Shown here piece after piece: positions 9,472 to 19,802 of a DNA stretch of 64,000 nucleotides. The DNA comes from Haliclona indistincta (taxonomy: Eukaryota; Porifera; Demospongiae; Haplosclerida; Chalinidae): NCBI GenBank assembly GCA_964017065.1, contig OZ024787.1, positions 1,258,658 through 1,322,657 of the forward strand, given 5' to 3'. The notes below the pieces were generated by a model, which made no database searches, was not told where the DNA came from, and saw nothing but the letters and a program-made list of their open reading frames with translations. Both the position numbers and the translations under genes were made by a program. Each line of letters begins with the position of its first letter. The first letter of the stretch is position 1.

Positions 9472-9591
9472 TTGCTCTATAAGGTACAGCGGTAATTCCG
9501 CCCACTCCTCAGTCATTCTTAATTATAGGCTGCTTTATTACAGTAAAGAACAACTTTTCCAGCAACCAATAGCAGAATTTTACAGTTCGTG
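9472..9591. repeat. Dispersed repeat flanking the minisatellite
   Basis: About 120 bp (GCTCTATAAGGTACAGCGGT ... CAATAGCAGAATT), closely similar to 23588-23705. Both copies precede an array of the same 46-bp minisatellite. Confidence 0.65.
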
Positions 9592-10490
9592 TGTGCTTGA
9601 TCCCAGTAGCTTATGGTAGCAGCACAGCCTGGTCATGTGTGCTTGATCCCAGTAGCTTATGGTAGCAGCACAGCCTGGTCATGTGTGCTTGATCCCAGTA
9701 GCTTATGGTAGCAGCACAGTCTGGTCGTGTGTGCTTGATCCCAGTAGCTTATGGTAGCAGCACAGCCTGGGTGCTTGATCCCAGTAGCTTATGGGAGCAG
9801 TACAGCCTGGTCGTGTGTGCTTGATCCCAGTAGCTTATGGTAGCAGCACAGCCTGGTCGTGTGTAGTAGCTTATGGTAGCAGCACAGCCTGGTCGTGTGT
9901 GCTTGATCCCAGCAGCTTATGGTAGCAGCACAGCCTGGTCGTGTGTGCTTGATCCCAGTAGCTTATGGTAGCAGCACAGCCTGGTCGTGTGTGCTTGATC
10001 CCAGTAGCTTATGGTAGCAGCACAGCCTGGTCGTGTGTGCTTGATCCCAGTAGCTTATGGTAGCAGCACAGCCTGGTCGTGTGTGCTTGATCCCAGTAGC
10101 TTATGGTAGCAGCACAGCCTGGTCGTGTGTGCTTGATCACAGTAGCTTATGGTAGCAGCACAGCCTGGTCGTGTGTGCTTGATCCCAGTATCTTATGGTA
10201 GCAGTACAGCCTGGTCGTATGTGCTTGATACCAGTAGCTAATGGTAGCAGCACAGCCTGGTCGTGTGTGCTTGATCACAGTAGCTTATGGTAGCAGCACA
10301 GCCTGGTCGTGTGTGCTTGATCCCAGTAGCTTATGGTAGCAGCACAGCCTGGTTGTGTGTGCTTGATCCCAGTATCTTATGGTAGCAGTACAGCCTGGTT
10401 GTGTGTGCTTGATCCCAGTAGCTTATGGTAGCAGCACAGCCTGGTCGTGTGTGCTTGATACCAGTAGCCTATGGTAGCAGCACAGCCTGG
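9592..10490. repeat. 46-bp minisatellite, array 1 (left part)
   Basis: Tandem copies of a 46-bp unit containing CTTGATCCCAGTAGCTTATG and GTAGCAGCACAGCCTGG, about 20 copies, some shortened. The array continues after an insertion (10491-11106). The same unit forms the array at 23811-25252. Confidence 0.9.
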
Positions 10491-11106
10491 TAGTGTTGCA
10501 CCGATTCAAGTATTTGCCGATATTTCGATATTCCGATTATATTAGTTTTAAATTTACAGATACAGATACAGATTCCGATATTTATTATGAAAGAAACAAA
10601 GCATGTATAATGATGGAAGTGACGGTACATGAATGAGTATTAGTACGATAGAAAATGGCTGGCAATCATGCGCTATCATCTCTCCTATCCTTGTGCTAAT
10701 GCAAACAGAACGTCGGTCGCTTGTTTCCCACTTTCTGGTTCTGTCGACCGTCTCTTCGAGAGTAAACTACCTAGAGGAGCTGGGTGTGTACGTACTCTTT
10801 GTCGCTGCTGCTGCTTTCCTAGCTTAAGTTTTGGTACTTTCGCCGCTTCTAGTACCTTCTCCATACAAATCTGGCAGGTAGCAAACTATTTTTCCACCAT
10901 CGGTAGCTGCCAGGCCATACGTGGCTTTGTATTGACGATTGCGCAATCTACCACATGGTGCTAATCGATTGCGCAATCTACCATGTGCTACTAATCGATT
11001 GCGCAATCCATTAACATCGGTACAGATAACACCGATACAGATCCGATTCAGATACAGCAAATATCGGCAGATACAGATACTCATATCGGAAATCGGTGCA
11101 ACACTA
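10491..11106. mobile_element. hAT-like non-autonomous element inside the minisatellite
   Basis: 616 bp with terminal inverted repeats TAGTGTTGCACCGAT / ATCGGTGCAACACTA. It is flanked by CAGCCTGG on both sides (10483-10490 and 11107-11114), an 8-bp target duplication as expected for hAT; the flank is part of the tandem unit, so this is suggestive rather than proof. The interior has GATACAGATACAGAT repeats and three copies of ATTGCGCAATC. No transposase frame is present. Confidence 0.75.
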
Positions 11107-11243
11107 CAGCCTGGTCGTGTGTGCTTGATCCCAGTAGCTTATGGTAGCAGCACAGCCTGGTCGTGTGTGCTTGATCCCAGTAGCTTATGGTAGCAGCACA
11201 GCCTGCATGGTCATGTGTGCTTGATCCCAGTAGCTTATGGTAG
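11107..11243. repeat. 46-bp minisatellite, array 1 (right part)
   Basis: About three further units continue the array after the hAT-like insertion. The last one is truncated at GCTTATGGTAG. Confidence 0.85.
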
Positions 11244-11291
11244 TTGCTCACTTGTAATGGCGGATGATCATTTTGTTCTTTCTTGCTGTAG

Positions 11292-11570
11292 GCTCAGCTG
11301 GGTCACGAGGGAAGAGGAATGGATTTCTTTGACAGACCGCCATCTTGGTACCATCCAGCTAGTTTCCAGTACAATGCTCTCTGTGTGTTAGGTCTGCTGC
11401 CAGGAGCCATCATGCTGGCAGTGGTGGCTGGGACAACGTAAGCTCCATTGCTCAACATAGCCTGCTCCTCTCTACCTCAGTGTGTCTGTGTGTGCAGGTT
11501 TGTAGGAGTACTGGTGCTGTGTGTACTAGCTGTACTGATAGCACACTCACTAGGATATGATAATATGTGA
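11292..11570 (+). CDS. Small two-helix membrane protein, unrecognised, possibly partial
   Basis: Two exons with matching phase: 11292-11437 (after acceptor CTGTAG, donor GTAAGC) and 11498-11570 (TGA). The reading GHEGRGMDFFDRPPSWYHPA leads into one hydrophobic stretch (ALCVLGLLPGAIMLAVVAG) and a second (FVGVLVLCVLAVLIA), ending SLGYDNM. From the ATG at 11319 it is about 64 residues. The acceptor-like sequence before it means there could be an upstream exon, now beyond the minisatellite. I do not recognise the family. It ends 222 bp before the first formin exon I can identify, on the same strand. Confidence 0.4.
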
Positions 11571-11591
11571 GGAATGGGAGTGGTAGACACT

Positions 11592-11705
11592 GACTCACCT
11601 CTCTCTCCTTCCCTCCCTCCTTCCTTCCTTCCTTCCCTCCCTCACTCCCTCCCTTCTCCTTCCCTCCCTCCTTCCCTCCCTCACTCACTCACTCCCTCCC
11701 CACTC
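11592..11705. repeat. Pyrimidine-rich low-complexity tract
   Basis: CCTTCCCTCCCTCC-type sequence on the plus strand between the membrane ORF and the formin. Tracts of this kind recur before many acceptor sites in the window. Confidence 0.8.
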
Positions 11706-11792
11706 TCTTATTCCCGAAAGTTTGTGAGAGAATTATTTTCGCTGGGTGCACTCAAATTGATGTCAAAAATATAATGTCAAAAACTTCTATAG

Positions 11793-14700
11793 TTGGGTGT
11801 CAGAGTTTGTTGGTCTGCCTAACCACGGCCATGTTGTTCTGATGGATCTGGTGAGGGACCTCCTTCTTGATCCTAATCCTGTCCTCAGAAAGAAAACTCG
11901 AAAATATCGTGTCGTGGACAGAAACAGTGTAACACCCCGTTCACACTGGCGCTTGGGCTCGATCTGGTTCGAACCAGTTCGAATTTGCACGTAGTATGAA
12001 CACAAGCTGAATCGAACCGGATCGATCCAAGTTGGACTACCTCAGGATGGTGGTTTGTTGCGAATCAGAGCGATCCGATGCGCTCGTGTAAACGCTTTTC
12101 GAATTGTGTCGAAACGAAAGGGCGTGGCATATGCACACGTGGTGGACTTGACGAGTCATGGCAGCTGCATGGAGCGATGCTGAGGTCTTTAAACTAATCG
12201 ATATATGGAAAGAAGACGGAATACAAATGCAATTAGAAGGTTCTAAAAGAAATAAACATGTTTACTGCAAGATAGCTGCTGGTCTAAACAAGGCTGGGAT
12301 AGACAAGACCGGAGAGCAATGTAGGTCCAAGATGAAGAAACTTCGGCAAGATTATAAAAAAATTAAGGATAAGAATGGGCTCACCGGAAGGGGCAGGACT
12401 AAGTGGAAGTATTATGATGCTCTGGATGAAGTTCTGGGACCCAGACCAGCCACCAGACCACCTCTAGTTATCGACAGTACTTCAGAAGATAGTCCCACCA
12501 CAGAAGCCGAGTCAGAGATTTCTCGATTGTCAGATGAGGATGAAGAACAGTCAGAAGGAGGTAACGATGGTGATAGTTCTGATAGCGGAACTGTAAGCAA
12601 ACAGCCCAAGGACGCAGTTGAAGGAAGTAACACGAAAACACCGACAAAACCACCGATTAGCAAAGGAACAAAACGTGCGTTAGCTAAGGCTGATGTGTTT
12701 GAAGGAGTAATGACCAAGACGATGAAGATAGTAACAGAAGTGCAAAGAGAAAGTGACAAAATGTACTTCAAACTGGAGGAGAAGAGGATGGAGATTGATG
12801 CTCAACAAAAAAGGGAAGAGCGACAGTTTCAGCTGCAACTAGCACAATTGTTCAATGGGTCGGCAAATCAACAGCAGTATTACCCTCCCTGCCCTCCAAA
12901 CTATCATCACTTCTACTCACAACCAAATTCTCAAGATGAATAGTTTAGCATGAACACACAAAAACCCAACCATGTGTGAGTACAATGTATATACATGTAT
13001 AATCAAAGCTGCACTTTAGTTCAAATTGGATTTAACTGAAAGTACTGCATAAGTAGTTTACATACTTCCTCTCCTTCATCATGAGATAAGCTCTGTGCTG
13101 ATACGTTAGGAGGAGGAGTACTAGTATCAGTGTTGGGTGGAGTTTCCTGGAGCCATTCCTCGTTGAAGTGGTCTTAGTGTATTTCACACATGTTATGTAA
13201 CACACAGCAAGCTGCTATGATGTATGGTACATTGTCGATGTTCATATCAATCTGTTTACACAACCTGCGCCAACGGCCCTTTAGTTGCCCAAATGCAATT
13301 TCCACTACTACTCGTCCACGCGAAATCCTATAGTTAAATTCCTTTTCCTGATTGGTTAGAGCAGTAGTAAAGGAGAAGGGCTTTATCAACCATGGTAAGA
13401 GGGGATATGCTGAATCTCCAACTAAATATGGTAGTAGTTTCTGGCCATTTACATTGATGTGATCACCTTGAAGTAGCTCACCATTCATGACCTTTGTATG
13501 TAATGACGAATTAGCAAATACTCTAGCGTCATGAACGCTTCCCGGCCATCCAATGCAAAGATTTCTAAATAAGTAGTCGTGATCTACCACCGCTTGAACC
13601 AACATAGAATAAAATCCTTTGCGGTTGTAATAGTCAGTGTGATTCATCTTCGGAGGAGTTATCGAAATGTGAGAGCCGTCTATAGAACCACCACATTGAG
13701 GAAGCGCCCACTTCTCTTGGAAGCCATCTATGACGTGTTTCAAGCCATCTCCAGTTGGAAACTGCACATACAATGGGAGGAGCTTCTTTACAATTGCCAA
13801 GCATGTTTCGTGAACAATTACGCAGACTGTATTTCTGGCTATTCCAAAATGATGGGCAATGCTTCTGTACTCAGATGTTGTTGCCAAAACCCAGAGTGTG
13901 ATGGTTACCCTGTGTTCAACTGCTATGGGCCTTCTCATTCGAGTATTCTTTTTCTTGATGATTGGCCTCAGTTGGTCGCAAAGATATGTAAATGTTGCTT
14001 TACTCATCCTAAAATTTTCCATCCAGTCATAGTGACTAAAGGAATTCAACACAATGTCTTCCCACCAACGAGAAGATCTTGGATACGTCCAAACACTCCT
14101 TGGAGAGATAGCAAACATCTCACTTCCAAACAAGCTCAGAGCAGTCATTATAGCAACTAGAAGCATCATTTTCCTCTTTGAAATTCTTTTTCTCATCTCA
14201 ATACATCTTCTTCTATGGCCTTCTAGTCGTCTACGCGACTGCATAATCAGATATTGGGCAAACATTACACGGTGTTCTCTTCGACGCGCCATTTTTACGT
14301 TACTCCCACTGTCACACGTCTTATACACACCCACTTTTCAATGTACTGGCGCTGATAGCTATTTGAGTGTGAACGCAGCCATAGATCGAACTGAATTCGA
14401 ACCGAGTCGAATAACCCTGGATCGATCCATAGTGTGAACGGGGTGTAAGTATGCATCTATACATCTCTATTCATTAATTCCTGTTGGTCTGTCTGTCTGT
14501 CGTACATTTCTCTATCTGTTTTCTCTCTCTCTCTCTCTCTTTCTTTCTTCATAGACCACTCTGTATCTCAGCTTGCTGTGTGTGAGAGCTCTCATTAATC
14601 ACAGGGTATGAATCTCTCACAGTAATATCATGATAACATCTATAGAGTGGATTCATTGCAGTACTAAGCTATGAGCCTAGTCTATGTACACTAGCTCACT

Positions 14701-17700
14701 GCCTCACATCACGACACCACAAGATCACAATACTCATTCTCAAGGTGCGGAACACTATGCTTATGCAAACATTTTGTTTATATTTTCTCTGGTCTCCTCA
14801 GCTACTCACCTTAGTACTGCTAGCTCCAGGAGGACAGGGCAAGGTGCTACAGGCATTCGATTATCTCAGAACAGTAGCCGATGAACCGAAGCGATTCCAA
14901 ATGCTTGTCCTCTCACTAACAGATGAACCTGTCAATCCAATATACCAGGTACAAAATACTTCATTTTTCAAGAGAAAGTCTGCATGAACTCTAAATTTGA
15001 GAATACATTTTCTAGTACAGTGCAACCTGTTTCATTGTAGTTGTTTACCTGTTACCATGGTGATGTAGGCGGAGGCTCTGTGGTTCATCAATACAGTGGT
15101 TCAAACGGCTCCAGGGCCCAGCGCCAGAGTGTTCCATCAGTATGAGTTTGTGGATGCTGGCTTCTCAGTACCGGAAATTGAACAAGTAAAAATATATTAA
15201 ATTGGGATTTTGTTCATTAATTTTTGTTGTTTTCTTTGAAGACACTTCGAGGCAACCAGGATGAAAGAATCATTCATGATTGAGAGAGTGGGAGAGAAAT
15301 TACACTGATGTACAACAGACAATGGACGACCTAGTGCTAGCACGAGGGAGAAACCAGGCTCTGAAGGAAGAGGTAAGTGAGCATCACTAGCTGTCTGCTT
15401 CAAGGGAAGAGAAACATTGATGCTTATATCACACAAATGAGGAAGAGAGAGTGTGTGATAACTGTTTAATAACTTGTGGTTCAGGTGAACGAGACTATAG
15501 CCCAACTCAGAGAGGTCACAATTGAACGTGACAACTACTACGAAAAAATTGCAAAGGTCAGAAAACTCACAATACACTAGCATTCAATTACATTTTTTTG
15601 CATAATACAGTTAAAGGAAAAGTGCAGTCGTCAAAAATCCAAACTCTCCACACTAAGAGAAGAGATCATTGAACTGGAGGTGATCTGACTATTTCGATTT
15701 TTCTTCATAATAAGTCATTTTCATTCTTGTTCGTATGGTACAGGCTCAGTTGAAGAAGCTTGACCAGCTCCGGGAGGTCAACAAGCGCTACCACACACAC
15801 ACCGTGGAGCTCAAGGACAAGATAGCTGAACTAATAGTGAGTACTAAAAACATTATTTTAATTATTATTTTTAATTGTAAGTTGTGCGGTTACTAATATT
15901 GTTGGTTGATATTATAATTGTCATTATTTTTGCATAGTAATGATTTATAATGATTGTAGGAAGAGAATATGTCAGTGAAGGCAAATCAAGAGAAGCTGAG
16001 AGTGATGCTGAGCCAAGTTGAGAAGATGAACATTGATGATATTGCTGAGGTGAAGGTTGCTGCTGCTGAGAATGGAGCAGAGACCAACACTACCAAGGCA
16101 GCGCCACCTGGGGAGAAGACCGGAGAAGATGATGAAGAAGAGGAAGAGGAAACAGACAATGTAGCTGTGCCTTCAAATATACCAGCACCACCTCCACTGC
16201 CTCCTGTACTAGGAGAACTAGGAACAGGTTAGTAAGAGATATTTGATTGCCTACTCTCCATCTCTCTTTCTCTCTCTCTCTTTCTCCTTGCGCCCCTTTC
16301 TCCCTCACACTCTCTCTCTCTCCCTTCCGCCCCTCCCTCTCTTCCTCCCTCCCTCTCTCTCTTTCTATTTCCCTCTCCCTCCCTCCCTCCCTCTCTATCT
16401 CTCGCTCTCTCCCTCCCTCCCTCTCTCCCTCTCTCTCTTCCTCCCTCCCTCCCTCTCTCTCTCTAGGTATACCGGTACCTCCTCCCTTACCTGGCATGGG
16501 GTCACTACTAAAGAAACCATATGTACCAAACGTCCCTCTACCTATGTTGAACTGGGTCCCGATCCGTAATGCTGAGCACACTGTATTTCAGGTAAAGGCT
16601 CACAATAGCAGCTAACATAGATGGTTAAGATAGTGATTACACGAGGCCTTAAGTGAATAGTGTAGAGTGTCACCTTCATGTGTTCAGTCTCTGTAGTCAC
16701 TGTTGTCTTTATTCACACGATGGAGGATGATCGACCAAAATATTGATGATTTTTGGTATACACTCACTGTAGGATATGAATGATGAGACGATTGTTGAAG
16801 AAGTGGACTTCTCAGAATTTGAAGCACTCTTTCAAACGAAGAGATTCGTAGCTAAGCAGAGCCGTGTTGAAACAGACGGTATGTAAGCTCACCTTTATGA
16901 TGGCTCTTCACGTAATGGAGTGTGTGTGTTCACAGGTGATGTTAAGATAGTTCATTTGGACCTGTTTGATAACAAACGACAGCGAGGAATAGGTCAGTGG
17001 GTGTGGTCATACAGGCAATACTGTACATACACAGAGACAGCAGTTTGAATAGATGTGAAAACAAAGAGTGATCACGTGCCATGCGCTGTTGTATTTCTAT
17101 TTATTATTTGCACAACTCTCTGTTGCAGTGTTTGCTAAACGGCGTATTCGTCTCGATCCATCATACATCGCTCAGTTCATACTCAACACTGACCTCGATG
17201 GACTGCTGTCAGAACACTGTGAGCTACTACTGCAGATTGTTCCACAGGAGAAAGAGGTTCACACACTCACAGTCACAATTACCCTTATCTGATTATTCTT
17301 TTGTAATAGAGGGACACACTTGCTAAAAATTCTGATCGAAGAGATGAGTTTGGAGAATCTGAGGAATTTCTGTACCAGGTTAGTGACCTCTTGAAATATC
17401 TGTATAAGCACTTTTCATTTACTGCTCTAGCTTGCTAGGATACCTCGACTAGAGCAGAGGTTATCCATCATGTTCTACATGGGAACATTTGATGAACTGC
17501 TCTGCACCACACAACCAGTGAGTGAAGATGATACACTTCAGCACTCACAAATATTTCGTGTATAATTTTTTGCATTTTCAATTTTTTTTACGTTAAAAGC
17601 ATAATTATGTTGACAGTATACAATAGTATAATTATCTCAAGTAATAATGATTATCTTATTGTGTATTATGTAGAAAGTCAATGCAGTATTGAAGGCGTCA

Positions 17701-19420
17701 TTATCAATCTTCAGAAGTCCCAGACTAAAGAAAGCATTTGAAGTGAGACAGCTCACTATCACTCACACTCCTGTGTTCTAACTTGCATCAATGTGTGTGT
17801 GCGTCTCTCTATCATAGATTATTCTTGCATTCGGCAACTATATGAACAGCAAGAGGCGTGGCTTAGCATACGGGTTCAAACTGGAGTCACTGGAAAAGGT
17901 ATAACTAGAAAATTGTAACATTTTAATAGTTTGATATCTTGGTGGTAGTTATTGGACACCAAGACCCAAGACAGAAAGCAGACTCTACTAAACTACATCA
18001 CTCATATTGTAGAGACACTATATCCCAATGTACTGTCCTTCTACGAGGACCTCAGCATCAGTGAAGCTTGTGAAGGTACGATTCATAATGATGATATTGT
18101 GAGTATTAGCTGCAGTATGGTCTGATAGTTACACCATACATGTCAAGACACCACTTGATGTATCTTGGAATTCAATTTTTGTCCAGCTACATTTTTTGTA
18201 ATTCTGAACTAATTTTTCATAATGTGTAACTATTGGTGTTGTTTATGTTTTACGTCTGGTCTTTTTATTGTTATTAGTTTCCTTGGAGACAGTGGATGGT
18301 GATTTCGAGACACTCCAACAGGGTCTGAAGGTTGTGGAGGAGGAACAGCAGCGAGATGCACACAACTTCATACTCTTCATATCCTCCATTACACACACAT
18401 GCAATGTATGCACTAACTAGCAATATTGTAGGTATAAAATTTTTCGGATTGATAAATTTTTGAGGGGCCTAATCAAAATTTTGCACAATCCTTTTATTTT
18501 TGTGACCTTAACTCGTGCAATACAGTTTCTATAAGCAAGCAGTGAAGAAGATCAATAAACTCACTAATGCTCATCTTAAAATGAAGGATGCATATCGTGA
18601 AGCTTGTCTCATGTTCTGTGAGAGCCCGAAAACTGAACCGTCAACATTTTTTGCTTTTTTCAAAACTTTCATTGCAAACTGGAAAGTAAGTGAAGACGAA
18701 AGCAATATTAACCCTTGTATTTTATCTCTTTTTTTCCAGAAAGCGATTTCAGAGAATCATTCTCGTAAGAGAAGAAAGATGGCGCCTGCTGAGGCACTCT
18801 TGAAGAAACAGAGCCAGCAGGAAGTACTGAAGGACATTGCATCACAAGCAGCTGAACTAGTAGCTTTACGAAAGGACCCAAAAGCAGCTGTCAGCACAGA
18901 GAAAGTAGATGCTAGTGAGAAGAGGAAAGCAGCAGAAAGAATGATGCGAGAAGCAAGAGCTGACATGTCTGAGGAGGAGTCAAAAGAAGATGAGAAAGAG
19001 GAAGAAAAGGAGGAGACAGCAACTGAGCCTAAGAGTTTGAAGGATCGAGTGCCTTGGTTAGCTGGTAATATAAAGAGCAACTTGTCTAGAGGAAGAGTGG
19101 ATCGAAAGAGACGAGTTGGAGTGACCGAGAGACCACCGGAAATGAAGACAAGTGAGGAAGAAGGAGGAGGGGACATAATCCCTCCTCCACCCGAGTTCCT
19201 TGATCAAAACGGCTACACAGAAACAGCACCTGGACGTGGTGCTTTATCCGTGAGAGATAACTCAACAACAGACAGCAAGCGATCCACTCGCAACTTGAAC
19301 AAGTCCTCCGCTCGTAACCAGCATCAGTCCAATACGTCATCTGCAGCTGGCAGCTCCAAGACCCTTCCTAAAGGAGTCCAACTAGACGATGATTACTATA
19401 CACAGATGATGGACACTTGA
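11793..19420 (+). CDS. FMNL-like formin (FH3, coiled coil, FH1, FH2), 5' end not found
   Basis: Formins nucleate and elongate actin filaments. Exons: 11793-11928, 14555-14605, 14646-14744, 14802-14948, 15069-15185, 15242-15372, 15485-15556, 15611-15679, 15744-15836, 15960-16227, 16467-16591, 16773-16878, 16936-16992, 17129-17256, 17310-17378, 17431-17517, 17674-17742, 17818-17898, 17949-18075, 18278-18378, 18524-18685, 18740-19420. The armadillo FH3 part is readable (WVSEFVGLP, FINTVVQTAPG, FHQYEF), then a coiled coil, a short FH1 (PVPPPLPGMG), and FH2 (MLNWVPIRN, FQTKR, FGNYMNSKRRGLAYGFKL). CESPKTEPSTFFAFF is close to the FGENPKT region of animal FMNL. The acidic, basic and Ser-rich tail has no clear DAD. 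Oddities: GBD exons are missing, exon 15242-15372 has a one-base deletion, a Harbinger element fills the first visible intron, and one intron is AT-AC. Confidence 0.88.
12158..12943 (+). CDS. Harbinger Myb/SANT-like (trihelix) DNA-binding protein
   Basis: 261 residues, intronless. The N-terminal helix-rich domain (AAAWSDAEVFKLIDIW, then GEQCRSKMKKLRQDYKKIKD and WKYYDALDEVLG) is a Myb_DNA-bind_4-type trihelix. Then come an acidic Ser/Glu linker (SEISRLSDEDEEQSEGG), a Lys-rich stretch, and a C-terminal coiled helix (KMYFKLEEKRMEIDAQQKRE) with a Gln/Tyr/Pro-rich end. In Harbinger elements this partner escorts the transposase to the nucleus and helps recognise the ends. No stop or frameshift interrupts it. 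Confidence 0.85.
   Translation: MAAAWSDAEVFKLIDIWKEDGIQMQLEGSKRNKHVYCKIAAGLNKAGIDKTGEQCRSKMKKLRQDYKKIKDKNGLTGRGRTKWKYYDALDEVLGPRPATRPPLVIDSTSEDSPTTEAESEISRLSDEDEEQSEGGNDGDSSDSGTVSKQPKDAVEGSNTKTPTKPPISKGTKRALAKADVFEGVMTKTMKIVTEVQRESDKMYFKLEEKRMEIDAQQKREERQFQLQLAQLFNGSANQQQYYPPCPPNYHHFYSQPNSQDE
13174..14334 (-). CDS. Harbinger DDE transposase (DDE_Tnp_4)
   Basis: 386 residues, intronless, opposite in orientation to the Myb-like gene. A basic N-terminal region and helix-turn-helix-like segment (HRVTITLWVLATTSEYRSIA, HHFGIARNTVC) precede the nuclease core. Catalytic residues are visible as D in CGGSIDGSHI, D in GWPGSVHDARVF and E in RGRVVVEIAFGQLKGRW; LVGDSAYPLLPWL sits between the last two. The end is AACCVLHNMCE. 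Length and motifs match active PIF/Harbinger transposases. The frame is intact, so the element may still be able to move. Confidence 0.9.
   Translation of the reverse strand: MGVYKTCDSGSNVKMARRREHRVMFAQYLIMQSRRRLEGHRRRCIEMRKRISKRKMMLLVAIMTALSLFGSEMFAISPRSVWTYPRSSRWWEDIVLNSFSHYDWMENFRMSKATFTYLCDQLRPIIKKKNTRMRRPIAVEHRVTITLWVLATTSEYRSIAHHFGIARNTVCVIVHETCLAIVKKLLPLYVQFPTGDGLKHVIDGFQEKWALPQCGGSIDGSHISITPPKMNHTDYYNRKGFYSMLVQAVVDHDYLFRNLCIGWPGSVHDARVFANSSLHTKVMNGELLQGDHINVNGQKLLPYLVGDSAYPLLPWLIKPFSFTTALTNQEKEFNYRISRGRVVVEIAFGQLKGRWRRLCKQIDMNIDNVPYIIAACCVLHNMCEIH
16662..16735. mobile_element. MITE M1 copy in a formin intron, partial
   Basis: GAGTGTCACCTTCATGTGTT and the inverted centre ACACGATGGAGGATGATC are recognisable inside intron 16592-16772. 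Part of the right arm is missing. Confidence 0.65.
18379..18523 (+). other. Probable U12-type AT-AC intron in the formin
   Basis: The intron starts ATATCCTCC and ends in AC. CCTTAAC lies at 18506-18512, about 12 bases before the 3' end, matching the U12 branch consensus. Using these sites joins HNFILF to SFYKQAVKK in phase 0. The nearby GT at 18406 is in phase 0 but its natural AG partner (18525) gives an immediate stop. Confidence 0.75.
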
Positions 19421-19577
19421 CACTACTACATATTAATATTTATTATTATTATAAGATTTACAATGTGGTTTCATAAACAGATAATTGACTCATACAATGA
19501 AGACTTGCAGTTTATAATACCAACAGTGGTCTTTATACTCATTACTGGATTAGAGACTGTGACTTTCTTAGGAATAT
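19421..19577. other. Formin 3' flank and ROCO2 downstream region
   Basis: Contains AATATTTATTATTATTATAA just after the formin stop. On the minus strand, 19550-19577 and onward reads PKKVTVSNP-like codons that resemble the ROCO3 tail (TEKVTISNS), so it is probably a decayed last exon of ROCO2. Confidence 0.4.
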
Positions 19578-19712
19578 GATCCTGTTCATAGGATTGAGGA
19601 CGGGATCCTGTTCATAGGATTGAGGACGGGATCCTGTTCATAGGATTGAGGACGGGATCCTGTTCATAGGATTGAGGACGGGATCCTGTTCATAGGATTG
19701 AGGACGGGATCC
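19578..19712. repeat. 26-bp tandem repeat
   Basis: About five copies of GATCCTGTTCATAGGATTGAGGACGG (described by its first part GATCCTGTTCATAGGATTGA). The 26-bp period is not a multiple of three, so it disrupts any reading frame through the presumed ROCO2 tail exon. Confidence 0.85.
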
Positions 19713-19802
19713 AATCTGATGGTAAAGTATAGAAATGATTGTTACTAAGTGACATAACATGATACTACCCAGTCAGTGAATATAATGAGATTCATTAATG
19801 CA

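Larger units (their letters stand above)
11933..14445. mobile_element. Apparently intact PIF/Harbinger DNA transposon
   Basis: 2513 bp with terminal inverted repeats CACCCCGTTCACACT / AGTGTGAACGGGGTG and a TAA target duplication (11930-11932 and 14446-14448), the 3-bp type usual for this superfamily. Subterminal GAATCGAACCGGATCGATCC-like motifs occur at both ends. It carries two convergent intact genes, a Myb/SANT-like DNA-binding protein (+) and a DDE transposase (-), the standard Harbinger pair. Removing it with one TAA restores GTAAGT at the formin donor. Confidence 0.9.

Noticed and set aside
9592..10490. Regular repeats suggesting a CRISPR array
   Set aside because: Units are directly adjacent 46-bp copies with no unique spacers, in a eukaryotic context; it is a minisatellite.
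13579..14437. Plus-strand frames opposite the Harbinger transposase
   Set aside because: Antisense shadow; the minus frame has the full DDE transposase motifs.
18379..18539. GT-AG alternative for the formin intron (GT at 18406 to AG at 18525 or 18539)
   Set aside because: The first pair gives an immediate stop. The second drops SFYKQ-encoding sequence and adds residues. The AT-AC pair fits both phase and family length better, though cDNA is needed.
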